Shown here piece after piece: positions 1-8,605 of a DNA stretch of 64,000 nt. Source of the stretch: Pseudomonas sp. EpS/L25 (GTDB lineage: Bacteria; Pseudomonadota; Gammaproteobacteria; Pseudomonadales; Pseudomonadaceae); the NCBI RefSeq assembly GCF_001512295.1, contig NZ_LNUP01000011.1, forward strand, positions 248,326-312,325. Reading direction: 5' to 3'. The translations under genes and the position numbers were made by a program. The notes beneath the pieces are model-generated. The model worked only from the letters and a program-made list of their open reading frames with translations. It was not told the origin of the DNA and did not search any database. Within the stretch, counting starts at the first letter, position 1. Every line of letters begins with the position of its first letter.

Positions 1-37
1 CTGCGGCTGACGTCCTCACCCTCCTGAAGGAAAGCCT

Positions 38-448
38 ATGAAGTCTCTGTTGCTGGTGTCTGGTCTCTGCCTGAGCGGTCTGCTGCAGGCGGCCGAATTG
101 CAGGTGCGGGTGGAAACGGTGGATGGCTCCGGTGGCCACCTGCTGCTAGCCGTGTTCGCCAGCGAAGACGCCTGGAAGGAACACAAGTCACCGGTCGCCC
201 AAGCTCATGTCGCGGCTCGGCCGGGCGCCCAGGAGCAGCGCTTCGAGCTGCCGCCCGGACGCTATGCCGTCTCGGTGATCCATGACAGCAATGACAACCA
301 GCAGCTGGATACCAACTTCATCGGCATGCCGACCGAACAATACGGCTACAGCAACAATCCCCCGTTGCGCATGCGCATGGCCACCTTCGAGGAATGCGCC
401 TTCATCCTGCCGGCGGAAGGCCTACGGCAGCAGGTGACCCTGCGTTAG
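38..448 (+). CDS. DUF2141 family secreted protein
   Basis: 136 aa with a signal peptide: K2, a hydrophobic stretch to about residue 17, and likely cleavage near LLQA-A. The mature part looks like the small beta-rich DUF2141 family (conserved HDSNDNQQLD and the closing GMPTEQYGYSNN stretch), whose function is unknown. A good purine-rich Shine-Dalgarno (GAAGGAAAG) lies just before the ATG. It is probably periplasmic. The upstream neighbour is outside the window; downstream is a long noncoding stretch and then convergent trpA. The family call rests on the NN/HDxNxN-type motif and length, so the function stays open. Confidence 0.8.
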   Translation: MKSLLLVSGLCLSGLLQAAELQVRVETVDGSGGHLLLAVFASEDAWKEHKSPVAQAHVAARPGAQEQRFELPPGRYAVSVIHDSNDNQQLDTNFIGMPTEQYGYSNNPPLRMRMATFEECAFILPAEGLRQQVTLR

Positions 449-1121
449 CCATCGCCGTCATGCACAGGCTTCCAAACAGAAAACCCACAGAGTTATCCAC
501 AGCCTGGGTTAGCGACGAAAGCTCCCTTGAGCGCTGAGCAAGCGTGGATAACTCCTTGCAATACCAAGAAAAAGTCCTTGACGCGCAGTTATCCCCAAAT
601 ATCGATCAAAATTTGACCACTACTCTGCAAGGCCCATGGCGACTGGCCTCCAGCCTGGAGCAAACACCCTATCCACAGCCCTATGCAGTTCTATTGTGGG
701 TTGTGGAAAAATAGAAAAATGTCGCTGATCATTTTTTGTACGATCCTCTACAGGCCTTGCCGGACCTGGCATCGGCAGTAGGTCCCACATCTTTTCCACA
801 AGCCCGCGCACAGTAGATGTGGGAAAACCACCCGGTCCTCGACGGAGGAAGCGGTCTTGGGCTGTTCGTGGAAATCGATCATTTCTTGCACAAAATCCCA
901 GGAAGGCGCCCGGACAGACTTGCCGACAACTTGCCCCCGGCTTATCCACAGCCTTTACCTCTCAGGCAAGGACAAAAAAGCGAGTCAGGGGTCGATGACG
1001 TCGCTTTCGCGATAATCGATCAACAAGGGGGAAAACGATAAAAGCCTTCTGCAGCAAGGCTTTGCGCCGATGACGAACACACTGTTCACAGGGTTATGCA
1101 CAGCTTGCACGGCTATGGGCA
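449..1121. other. Long noncoding stretch with DnaA-box cluster
   Basis: About 670 bp with no convincing gene. It holds two perfect DnaA boxes, TTATCCACA at 493-501 and 942-950 (both forward). Single-mismatch versions are at 543-551 (reverse, TTATCCACG), 589-597 (TTATCCCCA), 669-677 (CTATCCACA), 792-800 (TTTTCCACA) and 1094-1102 (TTATGCACA). Several short A/T runs (for example 712-737) lie among them. The small reading frames here have no ribosome binding site or recognisable product. Role unknown; a DnaA-binding or titration locus is the obvious guess. Confidence 0.6.
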
Positions 1122-1152
1122 TAAAAAAAGGACCGCGGATCGGTCCTTTTTG
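1122..1152 (-). terminator. Intrinsic terminator after trpA
   Basis: Perfect 11-bp stem AAAAAGGACCG (1125-1135) / CGGTCCTTTTT (1141-1151) with a 5-nt loop and T-rich flanks on both strands. It lies just downstream of the trpA stop codon and could also act on transcripts arriving from the left. Confidence 0.85.
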
Positions 1153-1169
1153 TTGAAGCCACGCCTGTC

Positions 1170-1976
1170 TCAGCGCGCGGTGCGTACGCTTTCCGACAAC
1201 TGCCGGCACAGGCCCAACACGCCGTCGATGGCAGCGCCGCTGGATTCGGCCTTGGCGATCTGGTCCACCAGGGCCGAGCCCACCACCACACCGTCGGCCA
1301 GCCGCGCGATGACGCGGGCCTGCTCCGGCGTACGGATGCCGAAGCCCACTGCCAGTGGCAGGTCGGTGAAGCGGCGCAGGCGCGCCACCGCAGCCTCGAC
1401 GTGCTCGGTGGTGGCCGAGCCCGCACCGGTCACGCCAGCGACGGAGACGTAGTAGACGAAGCCCGAGCTGGTGTTGAGTACCCGCGGCAGGCGAGCGTCG
1501 TCGGTGGTCGGGGTGGTCAGGCGGATGAAGTCGATGCCAGCGGCCTGGGCCGGCAGCGCCAGCTCGGCGTCGTGCTCCGGTGGCAAGTCGACCACGATCA
1601 GGCCGTCCACGCCGGCTTCGGCGGCCTCGGCCAGGAAGCGCTCCACGCCATAACGGTGGATGGGGTTGTAGTAGCCCATCAGCACCAACGGCGTCTCCCC
1701 TTCCTCGCGACGGAAGTCGCGCACCATCTCCAGGGTCTTGGCCAGGTTCTGGCCGCCGTGCAGGGCGCGCAGGGCAGCGGCCTGGATGGCCGGGCCATCG
1801 GCCATGGGATCGGTGAAAGGCATGCCCAGCTCGATCACGTCGGCCCCCGCGGCCGGCAGGCCCTTGAGGATCGCCAGGGAGGTGGCGTAGTCCGGATCGC
1901 CGGCGGTGGTATAGGTGACCAGGGCCGCGCGGCCCTCGGCCTTCAGCGCGGCGAAGCGGGTTTCCAGGCGGCTCAT
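1170..1976 (-). CDS. trpA: Tryptophan synthase alpha subunit
   Basis: 268 aa, the normal family length. TrpA is a TIM barrel that cleaves indole-3-glycerol phosphate to indole and glyceraldehyde-3-phosphate, and indole is channelled to TrpB in the alpha2beta2 complex. The catalytic acids are in place: E49 in [11 protein letters not shown] and D60 in DPMADGP; the phosphate-binding [10 protein letters not shown] stretch is also present. The ATG overlaps the trpB stop by 4 nt (ATGA), so the two are translationally coupled. A strong terminator follows. The trpBA pair with divergent trpI is the classic pseudomonad arrangement. Confidence 0.98.
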   Translation of the reverse strand: MSRLETRFAALKAEGRAALVTYTTAGDPDYATSLAILKGLPAAGADVIELGMPFTDPMADGPAIQAAALRALHGGQNLAKTLEMVRDFRREEGETPLVLMGYYNPIHRYGVERFLAEAAEAGVDGLIVVDLPPEHDAELALPAQAAGIDFIRLTTPTTDDARLPRVLNTSSGFVYYVSVAGVTGAGSATTEHVEAAVARLRRFTDLPLAVGFGIRTPEQARVIARLADGVVVGSALVDQIAKAESSGAAIDGVLGLCRQLSESVRTAR

Positions 1977-3181
1977 AGCGCGTCTCCCAGGTGGCTCATC
2001 ACGGTTTGCATGTCCTTGTCGCCGCGGCCCGAGAGGCAGATCACCATGAGGTGGTCCTTGGGCAGGTGCGGAGCGCGCTTGTAGGCCTCGGCCAGGGCAT
2101 GGGCGGACTCCAGCGCCGGGATGATGCCTTCCAGACGGCAGGTCTGGTGGAAGGCCTTGAGGGCCTCGTCATCGTTGATCGGCACGTATTCCACCCGCTT
2201 CACGTCGTGTAGATGGGCGTGCTCCGGGCCGATGCCGGGATAGTCCAGGCCGGCGGAAATGGAATGGGCATCGATGATCTGGCCGTCGTCGTCCTGCAGC
2301 AGGAAGGTCCGGTTGCCGTGCAGCACCCCCGGCACGCCACCGTTGAGACTGGAAGCGTGCTTGTCGGTATCCACACCGTGGCCGCCGGCTTCGACACCGA
2401 CGATGGCCACCTCGGGATCGTCGAGGAATTCATGGAACAGGCCCATGGCGTTGGAGCCACCGCCGACGCAGGCGATCAGGCTGTCGGGCAGGCGCCCTTC
2501 CTTCTCCAGGATCTGGGCGCGGGTCTCGCGGCCGATCACCGCCTGGAAGTCACGGACCATGGCCGGATAGGGGTGCGGACCGGCCACGGTACCGATCAGG
2601 TAGAAGGTATCGGCGACGTTGGTCACCCAGTCGCGCAGGGCCTCGTTCATGGCGTCCTTCAGGGTGCCGGTGCCGGCGGTGACCGGGATCACCTCGGCGC
2701 CCAGCAGCTTCATGCGGAAGACGTTGGCCTGCTGGCGATCGATGTCGGTGCTGCCCATGTAGATGACGCAGGGCAGGCCGAAGCGCGCGGCCACGGTGGC
2801 AGTGGCCACGCCGTGCATGCCGGCGCCGGTCTCGGCGATGATGCGGGTCTTGCCCATGCGCTTGGCCAGGAGGATCTGGCCGATGCAGTTGTTGATCTTG
2901 TGCGCGCCGGTGTGGTTCAGCTCTTCGCGCTTGAGATAGATCTTGGCGCCGCCGAAATGCTCGGTGAGGCGCTCGGCGAAGTACAGCGGATTGGGCCTGC
3001 CGACGTAGTCACGCTGGAAGTAGGCCAGCTCTTCGAGGAACGCCGGGTCGTACATGGCGGTCTCGTATTCGCGCTGCAGATCGAGGATCAGCGGCATCAG
3101 GGTCTCGGCGACATAGCGGCCACCGAACTGGCCGAACATGCCTTGGGCGTCGGGGCCCTGGCGATAAGCGAACTGATTCAT
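1973..3181 (-). CDS. trpB: Tryptophan synthase beta subunit
   Basis: 402 aa. PLP-dependent enzyme that condenses indole with L-serine to give tryptophan. The PLP lysine is K95 in HTGAHKINN, and the phosphate-binding GGGSNAMG loop is present. The reading frame is open further upstream, but the start at MNQFAYRQG matches the family N-terminus and is preceded by a good AGGAG site. First gene of trpBA. In P. aeruginosa and P. putida this operon is activated by TrpI with indoleglycerol phosphate as inducer; the divergent trpI next door implies the same here. Confidence 0.98.
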   Translation of the reverse strand: MNQFAYRQGPDAQGMFGQFGGRYVAETLMPLILDLQREYETAMYDPAFLEELAYFQRDYVGRPNPLYFAERLTEHFGGAKIYLKREELNHTGAHKINNCIGQILLAKRMGKTRIIAETGAGMHGVATATVAARFGLPCVIYMGSTDIDRQQANVFRMKLLGAEVIPVTAGTGTLKDAMNEALRDWVTNVADTFYLIGTVAGPHPYPAMVRDFQAVIGRETRAQILEKEGRLPDSLIACVGGGSNAMGLFHEFLDDPEVAIVGVEAGGHGVDTDKHASSLNGGVPGVLHGNRTFLLQDDDGQIIDAHSISAGLDYPGIGPEHAHLHDVKRVEYVPINDDEALKAFHQTCRLEGIIPALESAHALAEAYKRAPHLPKDHLMVICLSGRGDKDMQTVMSHLGDAL

Positions 3182-3273
3182 GGGGTTCTCCTGCGAAGAT
3201 GGCTCTACCTTACCCGCTTGAATGCCGGTGATAAATCGATAAGATCGCGACGATCCGTCAGGAAATCTCACAG
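3182..3273. promoter_or_regulatory. trpBA-trpI divergent control region
   Basis: 92-bp intergenic region between the divergently transcribed trpB and trpI. In other pseudomonads TrpI binds such a region and activates trpBA. I see no clean palindromic operator, so individual promoter and operator sites are not assigned. Confidence 0.6.
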
Positions 3274-4170
3274 ATGAGCGATCCCCGTGACCTCCCCCCT
3301 CTGAATGCCCTACGGGCCTTCGAGGCCACTGCACGCCTGGGCGGCATGAGCCGCGCCGGTGACGAGCTGCACGTGACACATGGTGCCGTGAGTCGGCAGA
3401 TACGTGTCCTGGAGGAACAGCTCGGCGTGGCCTTGTTCCGCCGCGAAGGTCGGGGTCTGGCCCTGACCGAGGCCGGCCAGCGACTGCGTGAGGTGAGCGC
3501 CGAGACCTTCGCCCGGCTGCGCGAGGTGTGCGCGGAACTCAAGGCCGGCAGTCGCCAGGGACCCTTCGTGCTGGGTTGCCCGGGCAGCCTGGTCGCCCGC
3601 TGGTTCATCCCGCGGCTGGATCGCCTCAATCGCGATCTGCCCGAACTGCGTCTGCACCTGTCCACCCGCACCGACGATACCGAGCTGCACGCTGCCGGCC
3701 AGGACGCCACCCTGCTGTTCGCCGAGAGCGACCCTCCGGCGGAGGTCCGCGCCTATCATCTGGCGCCTGAGCGCATCGGGCCGGTGCTGAGCCCCTACTG
3801 CCCGGCCTATCTGCGACTCAAGGAAGGCAAGCTGTCGGCACTGCGGGCGGAGCGGCTGCTGCACACCCTGTCGCGCCCCCAGGCCTGGCCGCAATGGTTC
3901 GCCTTGCAGGGCGTGGCTGCGCCCGAGCTGCATTACGGGCAAGGCTTCGAGCACCTCTATTACCTGCTGGAGGCGGCGCTGTCGGGACTGGGCGTGGCGA
4001 TCGCGCCGGAAACTCTGGTGGCGGCGGATCTCAAGGCGGGGCGGCTGGTGGCGCCCTGGGGCTTTGCCGCGACCGGCGCGGAGCTGGCGCTGTGGGCACC
4101 TGGCCGGTTGGCGGATGAGCGCGTGGAGCGCTTGGCGGCCTGGCTCAGGATGGAGCTGGCCGAAGCCTGA
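3274..4170 (+). CDS. trpI: LysR-type activator of trpBA, TrpI
   Basis: 298 aa. LysR-family regulator with an N-terminal winged helix-turn-helix (about residues 8-66; [19 protein letters not shown] then [13 protein letters not shown]) and a periplasmic-binding-protein-like effector domain. TrpI senses indoleglycerol phosphate and activates the divergent tryptophan synthase genes. Assignment rests on family plus location back-to-back with trpBA, which is diagnostic in Pseudomonas. A dispersed hairpin element follows 40 bp after its stop. Confidence 0.93.
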   Translation: MSDPRDLPPLNALRAFEATARLGGMSRAGDELHVTHGAVSRQIRVLEEQLGVALFRREGRGLALTEAGQRLREVSAETFARLREVCAELKAGSRQGPFVLGCPGSLVARWFIPRLDRLNRDLPELRLHLSTRTDDTELHAAGQDATLLFAESDPPAEVRAYHLAPERIGPVLSPYCPAYLRLKEGKLSALRAERLLHTLSRPQAWPQWFALQGVAAPELHYGQGFEHLYYLLEAALSGLGVAIAPETLVAADLKAGRLVAPWGFAATGAELALWAPGRLADERVERLAAWLRMELAEA

Positions 4171-4209
4171 GCGAACAGGCGGAAGGCATCCCGGGGGATG
4201 CCTTCGCTC

Positions 4210-4397
4210 AGAGCCTGTTCATAATCTAGCGAGCTAGAGCCAAACAAGGCCTAGGCGGCCCCGCGAAAAGGGCTGAGGAAGCGGATCGGACCCGCGCTCG
4301 GATTTACGAGTGGTAAATGAGCATTCCGAAGGGGCTGGCCTTCCAGGCCATTTTCAACGCCGTTTGGCCGACGCGCAGCAGATTTCGAACAGGCTCT
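4210..4397. repeat. Dispersed hairpin element, copy 1
   Basis: 188 bp bounded by the inverted repeat AGAGCCTGTTC (4210-4220) / GAACAGGCTCT (4387-4397). Imperfect pairing extends inward about 36 bp (shared AATCT and GCCAAAC). The conserved core at about 4311-4328 has the small hairpin TTTAC-GAGTG-GTAAA followed by TGAGCATT. CTCAG occurs at both outer boundaries (4207-4211 and 4396-4400), possibly a target duplication or part of the element. It lies between the convergent 3' ends of trpI and the DUF883 gene. Related copies are at 8377, 14408 and 27040. No coding capacity. Confidence 0.85.
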
Positions 4398-4404
4398 CAG
4401 GCCA

Positions 4405-4728
4405 TCAGTGGTCGCCGCGCAAGAGCGCCCAACCGACCAGGATGGTCACGCCAGCGGCGATGCCGACGGTGGCCCAGGGATGCTCACGAGCGACGCCAGT
4501 GGCGGCACGACCATACTGGCGGGTCAGGCGGCGTACGTCGTCGTAGACTTCTTCCAGGGAATCACCCGAGTGATGCAGGGCTTCGCGGGCAGTGCTCTTG
4601 AGCGAGTGCAGGCCGCTGCGGGATTCGCGGGCCGCACTCTTCTTCAGGGACGCCAGCGAGTCGAGCAGGCTGCTGATTTCGTTCTCGATGCTGGCGATGG
4701 ACGCCTGGTAATCGGTATTGCGGGCCAT
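4405..4728 (-). CDS. DUF883 family protein (ElaB/YqjD-like)
   Basis: 107 aa. The N-terminal three-quarters is a charged amphipathic helix region (SIENEISSLLDSLASLKK and a long RxGLHSLKSTAREAL segment). A single C-terminal membrane span follows (ATVGIAAGVTILVGWALL, about residues 86-103). This is the layout of the ElaB/YqjD/YgaM family, tail-anchored inner-membrane proteins that associate with ribosomes in stationary-phase E. coli. That role is family knowledge, not shown here. A hairpin element starts 7 nt after its stop codon. Confidence 0.85.
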   Translation of the reverse strand: MARNTDYQASIASIENEISSLLDSLASLKKSAARESRSGLHSLKSTAREALHHSGDSLEEVYDDVRRLTRQYGRAATGVAREHPWATVGIAAGVTILVGWALLRGDH

Positions 4729-4948
4729 GACAACCTCCTGAGGTGGACAGATTCATGAAATGTGACTGCCGGGCCGCTTGAAAGTGCAGCAAAGCCCTGC
4801 GCGAGAGCCCGGGCAATGAACTTATCGGGGCTTTCCGCGGCCTGAAATGACAGCGGCACCTTTCCCGGCGAGTCGACCGCGACACCGGTCAACGCGTTGC
4901 CAGCCGCCGGCTGCGACGCCCGTCATTGCTGACTTAAGGAGACAGTTC

Positions 4949-5164
4949 ATGTCCGATCACCACACCTACAAGAAGCTGGAAATCGTCGGCTCCTCCACTA
5001 CCAGCGTCGAAGACGCCATCAACAACGCCCTGGCCGAAACCGCCAAGTCGGTGAAGAATCTGGAATGGTTCGAAGTCGGCGAGATTCGTGGTCATATTCA
5101 GGACGCCAAGGTGGCGCATTATCAGGTCACCCTGAAGATCGGCTTCCGTATCGAAGCCAGCTGA
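4949..5164 (+). CDS. Dodecin family flavin-binding protein
   Basis: 71 aa, the standard dodecin length. Dodecins are small beta-alpha-beta-beta proteins that assemble as hollow dodecamers and store or buffer flavins. The sequence shows the family pattern KKLEIVGSSTTSVEDAI, then NLEWFEVGEIRG containing the flavin-stacking tryptophan (W40), and YQVTLKIGFR at the end. An in-frame extension upstream exists, but the start at MSDHHTYKK fits the family and has TAAGGAG just before it. The DUF883 gene is divergent; the DUF1161 gene follows 38 nt downstream. Confidence 0.92.
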   Translation: MSDHHTYKKLEIVGSSTTSVEDAINNALAETAKSVKNLEWFEVGEIRGHIQDAKVAHYQVTLKIGFRIEAS

Positions 5165-5202
5165 GCCGTAATCCCTCCCTCCCCCGCAAAAGGACAGGCA
5201 AG

Positions 5203-5430
5203 ATGCGTAGACTCGTGATGACCCTCGGTTTGTTGGCCCTGAGTGGCGGCGCCTTTGCCGCAGGCACCTCGTGCGACACGGTCAAGGCCGATATCGATGC
5301 CAAGCTGCAAGCCAAGCACGTGGCGAACTACAGCCTCGAGGTGGTGGACAAGGGCAGTGCCGCGGCATCCGCCAAGGTGGTGGGTAGCTGTGAGGCCGGT
5401 AGCAAGGACATCGTCTACCAGCGCCGCTAG
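5203..5430 (+). CDS. DUF1161 family periplasmic protein
   Basis: 75 aa with a signal peptide (MRRLVMTLGLLALSGGAFA, cleavage after AFA near residue 19). The mature domain has two cysteines likely to form a disulfide (SCDTVKADI and GSCEAG). This is the pattern of the small DUF1161 family, common in pseudomonads and of unknown function. The start was chosen because it gives a proper signal peptide and sits after AAAGGACAGG. It probably shares a transcript with the dodecin gene and ends at a hairpin terminator. Confidence 0.82.
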   Translation: MRRLVMTLGLLALSGGAFAAGTSCDTVKADIDAKLQAKHVANYSLEVVDKGSAAASAKVVGSCEAGSKDIVYQRR

Positions 5431-5479
5431 TGCCTGGTCGAAGGCGCCGCCGCCCAGCGGTGCTCTTCGTCAGCCGATG

Positions 5480-5515
5480 AAACGCCCGCTACCTTCAGGT
5501 CGCGGGCGTTTTCTT
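5480..5515. terminator. Terminator between DUF1161 gene and hmp
   Basis: Stem AAACGCCCGC (5480-5489) / GCGGGCGTTT (5502-5511) followed by TTCTTT on the plus strand. It sits between convergent genes, so it probably serves the DUF1161 transcript and, less strongly, hmp. Confidence 0.8.
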
Positions 5516-5530
5516 TGCAGAGATCCGTGT

Positions 5531-6700
5531 TCAGAGATCCGTCGCGGGCCCGAAGAACTCGTGGCGGATCTGCCCTGCCGGCACCCCCAGTTCGAGCAGA
5601 TCGCGGCGCACCTGGGCCATGAAGGGCTGCGGGCCCAGGACATAGGCGTCCAGGTCAGGCTCCTTGGGCAGCCAGCGCTGCAGGCGCAGCAGATCCAGGC
5701 GTGACACCAGGGCTTCGCCGGCCAGCGGCTGGCTGTAGCAGAAATACAGCTGCAGTTGCGGATGATGGGCGGCCAGCTCTTCCAGCCAGTGAGCGAAGGC
5801 CTGCACCCCCGGATGGCGCGTGCAGTGGATGACCTGGATCGGCCGCCCGCTGGGCAGCGCCGCCGAGACCATCGGCAGCAGGGGCGTGATACCGACGCCG
5901 CCGGCGATCAGCAGCAGCGGCTTGGTCGACTCCTGCAGGACGAACTCCCCGGCTGGTGCGAAGACCTGCAGCACAGTGCCTTCATGGGCCTCGCTGTGCA
6001 GGAAGCGCGAGACCACGCCACCTGGCTGGTGCTTGACGCTGATTCGATAGCCCTGACCGCTGCTGGCCGCCGAGATCGAATAGTTGCGGCGGTATTCGAC
6101 GCCCTCCAGGGCGATGCTCAGCCCCAGGTACTGGCCGGGTTGGGCAATGCTGGTCGCCAAGCCGTCCACCGGTTCCAGGTAGAAGGAGCTGATCTCCTCG
6201 CTTTCCGGTTCGATCCGCGCGATGCGGAACGGCCGGCCGCCGCGCCAGCCACCGGTGGCCTCGGCCTGGGCGGCGTATTTCCGCTCCTCGGCCCCGATCA
6301 GGATATTGGCCAGCTGGCCATAGGCAGCGGCCCAGGCATCGATCACCGCGTCGGTGGCGACGTCGGCCCCCAGCACCTCGCGGATACTCTGCAGCAGGGC
6401 GATACCTACCAGCGGATAGTGATCCGGCTGGACCTGCAGCGAGACATGCTTGTTGACGATCTGCTCGACCAGCGGCCCCAGGGTATCCAGTCGCTCGATG
6501 TTCCGGGCATACATCAGGACCGCCCGCGCCAGCGCCCGGGCTTGGGCACCGCTGGTCTGGTGGGCGTCATTGAACAACGGGCGGATCTCGGGATTGTGGC
6601 CGAGCAGCTTGTCGTAGAAATGTCGGGTCAGGTCCTCACCGCCCGTTTCCAGCAGCGGGATGGTGGCCTTGATGATGGCTCTTTGGTCGGATGACAGCAT
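5531..6700 (-). CDS. hmp: Flavohemoglobin, nitric oxide dioxygenase
   Basis: 389 aa, usual length. Cytoplasmic enzyme that oxidises NO to nitrate with O2 and NAD(P)H. The N-terminal globin domain (1-135) has the proximal heme histidine H85 in NKHVSLQV and the B/E-helix Tyr (FYDKLL). The FAD domain has RRNYSISA. The NAD domain has AGGVGITPLLPM and ends with a FFGPATDL tail. The in-frame start 39 nt upstream was not used because MLSSDQRAIIKATIP is the family N-terminus. The divergent neighbour is a NorR-type activator, matching the fhp-fhpR pair of P. aeruginosa. Confidence 0.96.
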   Translation of the reverse strand: MLSSDQRAIIKATIPLLETGGEDLTRHFYDKLLGHNPEIRPLFNDAHQTSGAQARALARAVLMYARNIERLDTLGPLVEQIVNKHVSLQVQPDHYPLVGIALLQSIREVLGADVATDAVIDAWAAAYGQLANILIGAEERKYAAQAEATGGWRGGRPFRIARIEPESEEISSFYLEPVDGLATSIAQPGQYLGLSIALEGVEYRRNYSISAASSGQGYRISVKHQPGGVVSRFLHSEAHEGTVLQVFAPAGEFVLQESTKPLLLIAGGVGITPLLPMVSAALPSGRPIQVIHCTRHPGVQAFAHWLEELAAHHPQLQLYFCYSQPLAGEALVSRLDLLRLQRWLPKEPDLDAYVLGPQPFMAQVRRDLLELGVPAGQIRHEFFGPATDL

Positions 6701-6845
6701 GGCAGGAATCTCCAAACAGGACTGCGCTGCTCTTTTCATGAGTCATGCCAGGTGAAAAGTCGCGCCAATACAGGCTTTTACCTGGGTGCCAGGTCATAAT
6801 GACCAGGTCCCCGTGACTCCCCGAGGTCAAATTGACTATCCCTAC
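6701..6845. promoter_or_regulatory. hmp-fhpR divergent control region
   Basis: The region contains a perfect 13-bp palindrome GGTCATAATGACC (6791-6803) and a second, near-perfect GTCAAATTGAC (6826-6836) that overlaps the activator start. Both have the GTCA-N3-TGAC look of NorR/FhpR-type sites. On the minus strand toward hmp the best sigma54-like element is TGGCATG with a weak -12 (GA in place of GC, in ATGAAAA). The sigma54 promoter is therefore inferred mainly from the type of activator. Confidence 0.6.
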
Positions 6846-8370
6846 CCTGCTCGAAGTGATGATCCCGCTGGTCGCCGATCTGGCCCGCGACCTGCCCGAT
6901 CAGCAGCGCTATGCCACCTTGCTGGCGGCGCTGCGCAAGATCCTGCCCTTCGATGCCGTAGCCCTGCTGCGCCTGGAAGGCGAGGTACTGGTCCCCCTGG
7001 CGGTACATGGCCTCAATGCCGATACCCTGGGCCGACGCTTCAAGGTCGCCGAGCATCCGCGCCTGGCGTTGCTGCTGGCGAGTCGCACCCCTACCCGCTT
7101 CGCCGCCGACTGCGACCTGCCCGATCCCTATGACGGCCTGGTGGAAGGCCTGCATGGGCAACTGGTGGTCCATGACTGCCTGGGCTGTCCGCTCTATGTG
7201 CAGGACCAGCTCTGGGGTCTGCTGACCCTGGATTCGCTGCAGGCGCAGAACGCCCAGCCCCAGGATCTCACCACCCTCGCCGCCTTCGCCGGCCTGGCGG
7301 CGGCCACCGTGGCGGCCGCCGAGCGTATCCGTCAGCTCTCCGCGCGCCTGGTCAGCGAGCACGAACTGGCCCTGGCCTACCAGCAATCGGTGGGGCACCA
7401 GCGACCCCGGGAACTGATCGGCCAGAGTCCGGCCAGCCAGCGCCTGCGCCAGGAGATCGAGACGGTGGCGGCCAGCGACCTGACGGTACTCATCACCGGC
7501 GAGACCGGCGTTGGCAAGGAGCTGGTGGCCGAGGCGGTCCACGCCCGCTCGCGGCGTCAACAGCGGCCGCTGATCAGCCTCAATTGCGCGGCCCTGCCCG
7601 AGGCCCTGGTGGAAAGCGAGCTGTTCGGCCATGCCCGGGGCGCCTTTTCCGGCGCGGTCAGCGAACGCCGCGGCCGCTTCGAGCTGGCCGATGGCGGCAC
7701 CCTGTTCCTCGACGAAGTGGGCGAGTTGTCTCTCGCCGCCCAGGCCAAGCTGCTGCGGGTGCTGCAGAGCGGTCAGCTGCAACGCCTGGGCACGGATCGC
7801 GAATTCATCGTCGATGTACGCATCGTGGCGGCGACCAATCGCGACCTGGCCGAGGCGGTGCGCGCCGGGCGCTTCCGCGCCGATCTCTATCACCGCCTGA
7901 GCGTCTATCCGCTGCTGGTACCACCGCTGCGCGAGCGTGGCCGCGACGTGCTGCTGCTGGCCGGCTTCTACCTGGAGCAGAATCGCGCGCGCCTGGGGCT
8001 GCGCGGCCTGCGGCTGGCCCCGGCGGCGCAGCGGACGCTACTGGCCTACGCCTGGCCGGGCAACGTACGCGAGCTGTCCCACCTGATCAGCCGCGCGGCG
8101 CTCAAGGCCAACGCCGAGCGCCCGGAAGTCGGCGGCATCCTGACCCTGGACAACGATCAGCTCGGCCTGCCGGTGGCCACCGCGGCCCTGCCCGTGGCCG
8201 ACGAGCAGGACAGCGGCACCACCTTGCGCGATGCCACCGACGCCTTCCAGCGCCAGACCATCACCCTGGCCCTGGAACAGCACCAGCAGAACTGGACGCT
8301 GACCGCCGCGGCCCTGGGGCTTGACCGCGCCAACCTCGCCCGGCTGGCGAAGCGGCTGGGGCTGAGATGA
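6832..8370 (+). CDS. fhpR: NO-responsive sigma54 activator (NorR/FhpR type)
   Basis: 512 aa. Domains: an N-terminal GAF sensor (about 20-165) that in NorR carries a mononuclear iron binding NO; a central AAA+ domain with Walker A GETGVGKE (about 223-230), the sigma54-contact loop as GAFSGA (about 270-275) and Walker [13 protein letters not shown]; and a C-terminal Fis-type helix-turn-helix ([26 protein letters not shown]). The start is a TTG; an in-frame ATG lies 27 nt downstream. It should activate the divergent hmp when NO appears. Name by analogy with the P. aeruginosa neighbour pair. Confidence 0.9.
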   Translation: MTIPTLLEVMIPLVADLARDLPDQQRYATLLAALRKILPFDAVALLRLEGEVLVPLAVHGLNADTLGRRFKVAEHPRLALLLASRTPTRFAADCDLPDPYDGLVEGLHGQLVVHDCLGCPLYVQDQLWGLLTLDSLQAQNAQPQDLTTLAAFAGLAAATVAAAERIRQLSARLVSEHELALAYQQSVGHQRPRELIGQSPASQRLRQEIETVAASDLTVLITGETGVGKELVAEAVHARSRRQQRPLISLNCAALPEALVESELFGHARGAFSGAVSERRGRFELADGGTLFLDEVGELSLAAQAKLLRVLQSGQLQRLGTDREFIVDVRIVAATNRDLAEAVRAGRFRADLYHRLSVYPLLVPPLRERGRDVLLLAGFYLEQNRARLGLRGLRLAPAAQRTLLAYAWPGNVRELSHLISRAALKANAERPEVGGILTLDNDQLGLPVATAALPVADEQDSGTTLRDATDAFQRQTITLALEQHQQNWTLTAAALGLDRANLARLAKRLGLR

Positions 8371-8376
8371 GGACTT

Positions 8377-8605
8377 GAAGCCTGTGCAAAGTCTCGCGAG
8401 CTGGAGCCAAACCAGGCGCAACGACCAACGGGAGTGACAGCCAACGGCTGGCCCGCAGGGCGAGCGCCAGCGAATCAGATGGCTGAGAAGGCGGATTTTA
8501 CGAGTGGTAAATGAGCATTGCGTCGGGGCCGCCCAGGCAGGGCTGGCGACCCAGGGCCTTTTCAACGCCGTTTGGCCGACGCGCAGCAGATTTTGCACAG
8601 GCTCC
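8377..8605. repeat. Dispersed hairpin element, copy 2
   Basis: Longest copy, about 229 bp. Arms AGCCTGTGC (8379-8387) / GCACAGGCT (8595-8603): both arms carry the same change relative to copies 1 and 4 (TGTTC/GAACA became TGTGC/GCACA), so pairing is kept. Inner arms AAAGTCT and AGATTTT pair with one wobble. The core TTTAC-GAGTG-GTAAATGAGCATT is conserved, and extra inverted segments (GGCTGGC...) account for the greater length. It sits between the convergent ends of fhpR and the chemoreceptor gene, ending at the latter's stop codon. Confidence 0.85.

Noticed and set aside
817-1041. Small plus-strand frame in the gap next to trpA
   Set aside because: No ribosome binding site, no recognisable family, and it runs through DnaA-box-like repeats.
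4212-4395. Hairpin elements considered as CRISPR repeats or insertion sequences
   Set aside because: Copies are kilobases apart, not tandem with spacers, and encode no transposase, so they are listed as dispersed noncoding elements.
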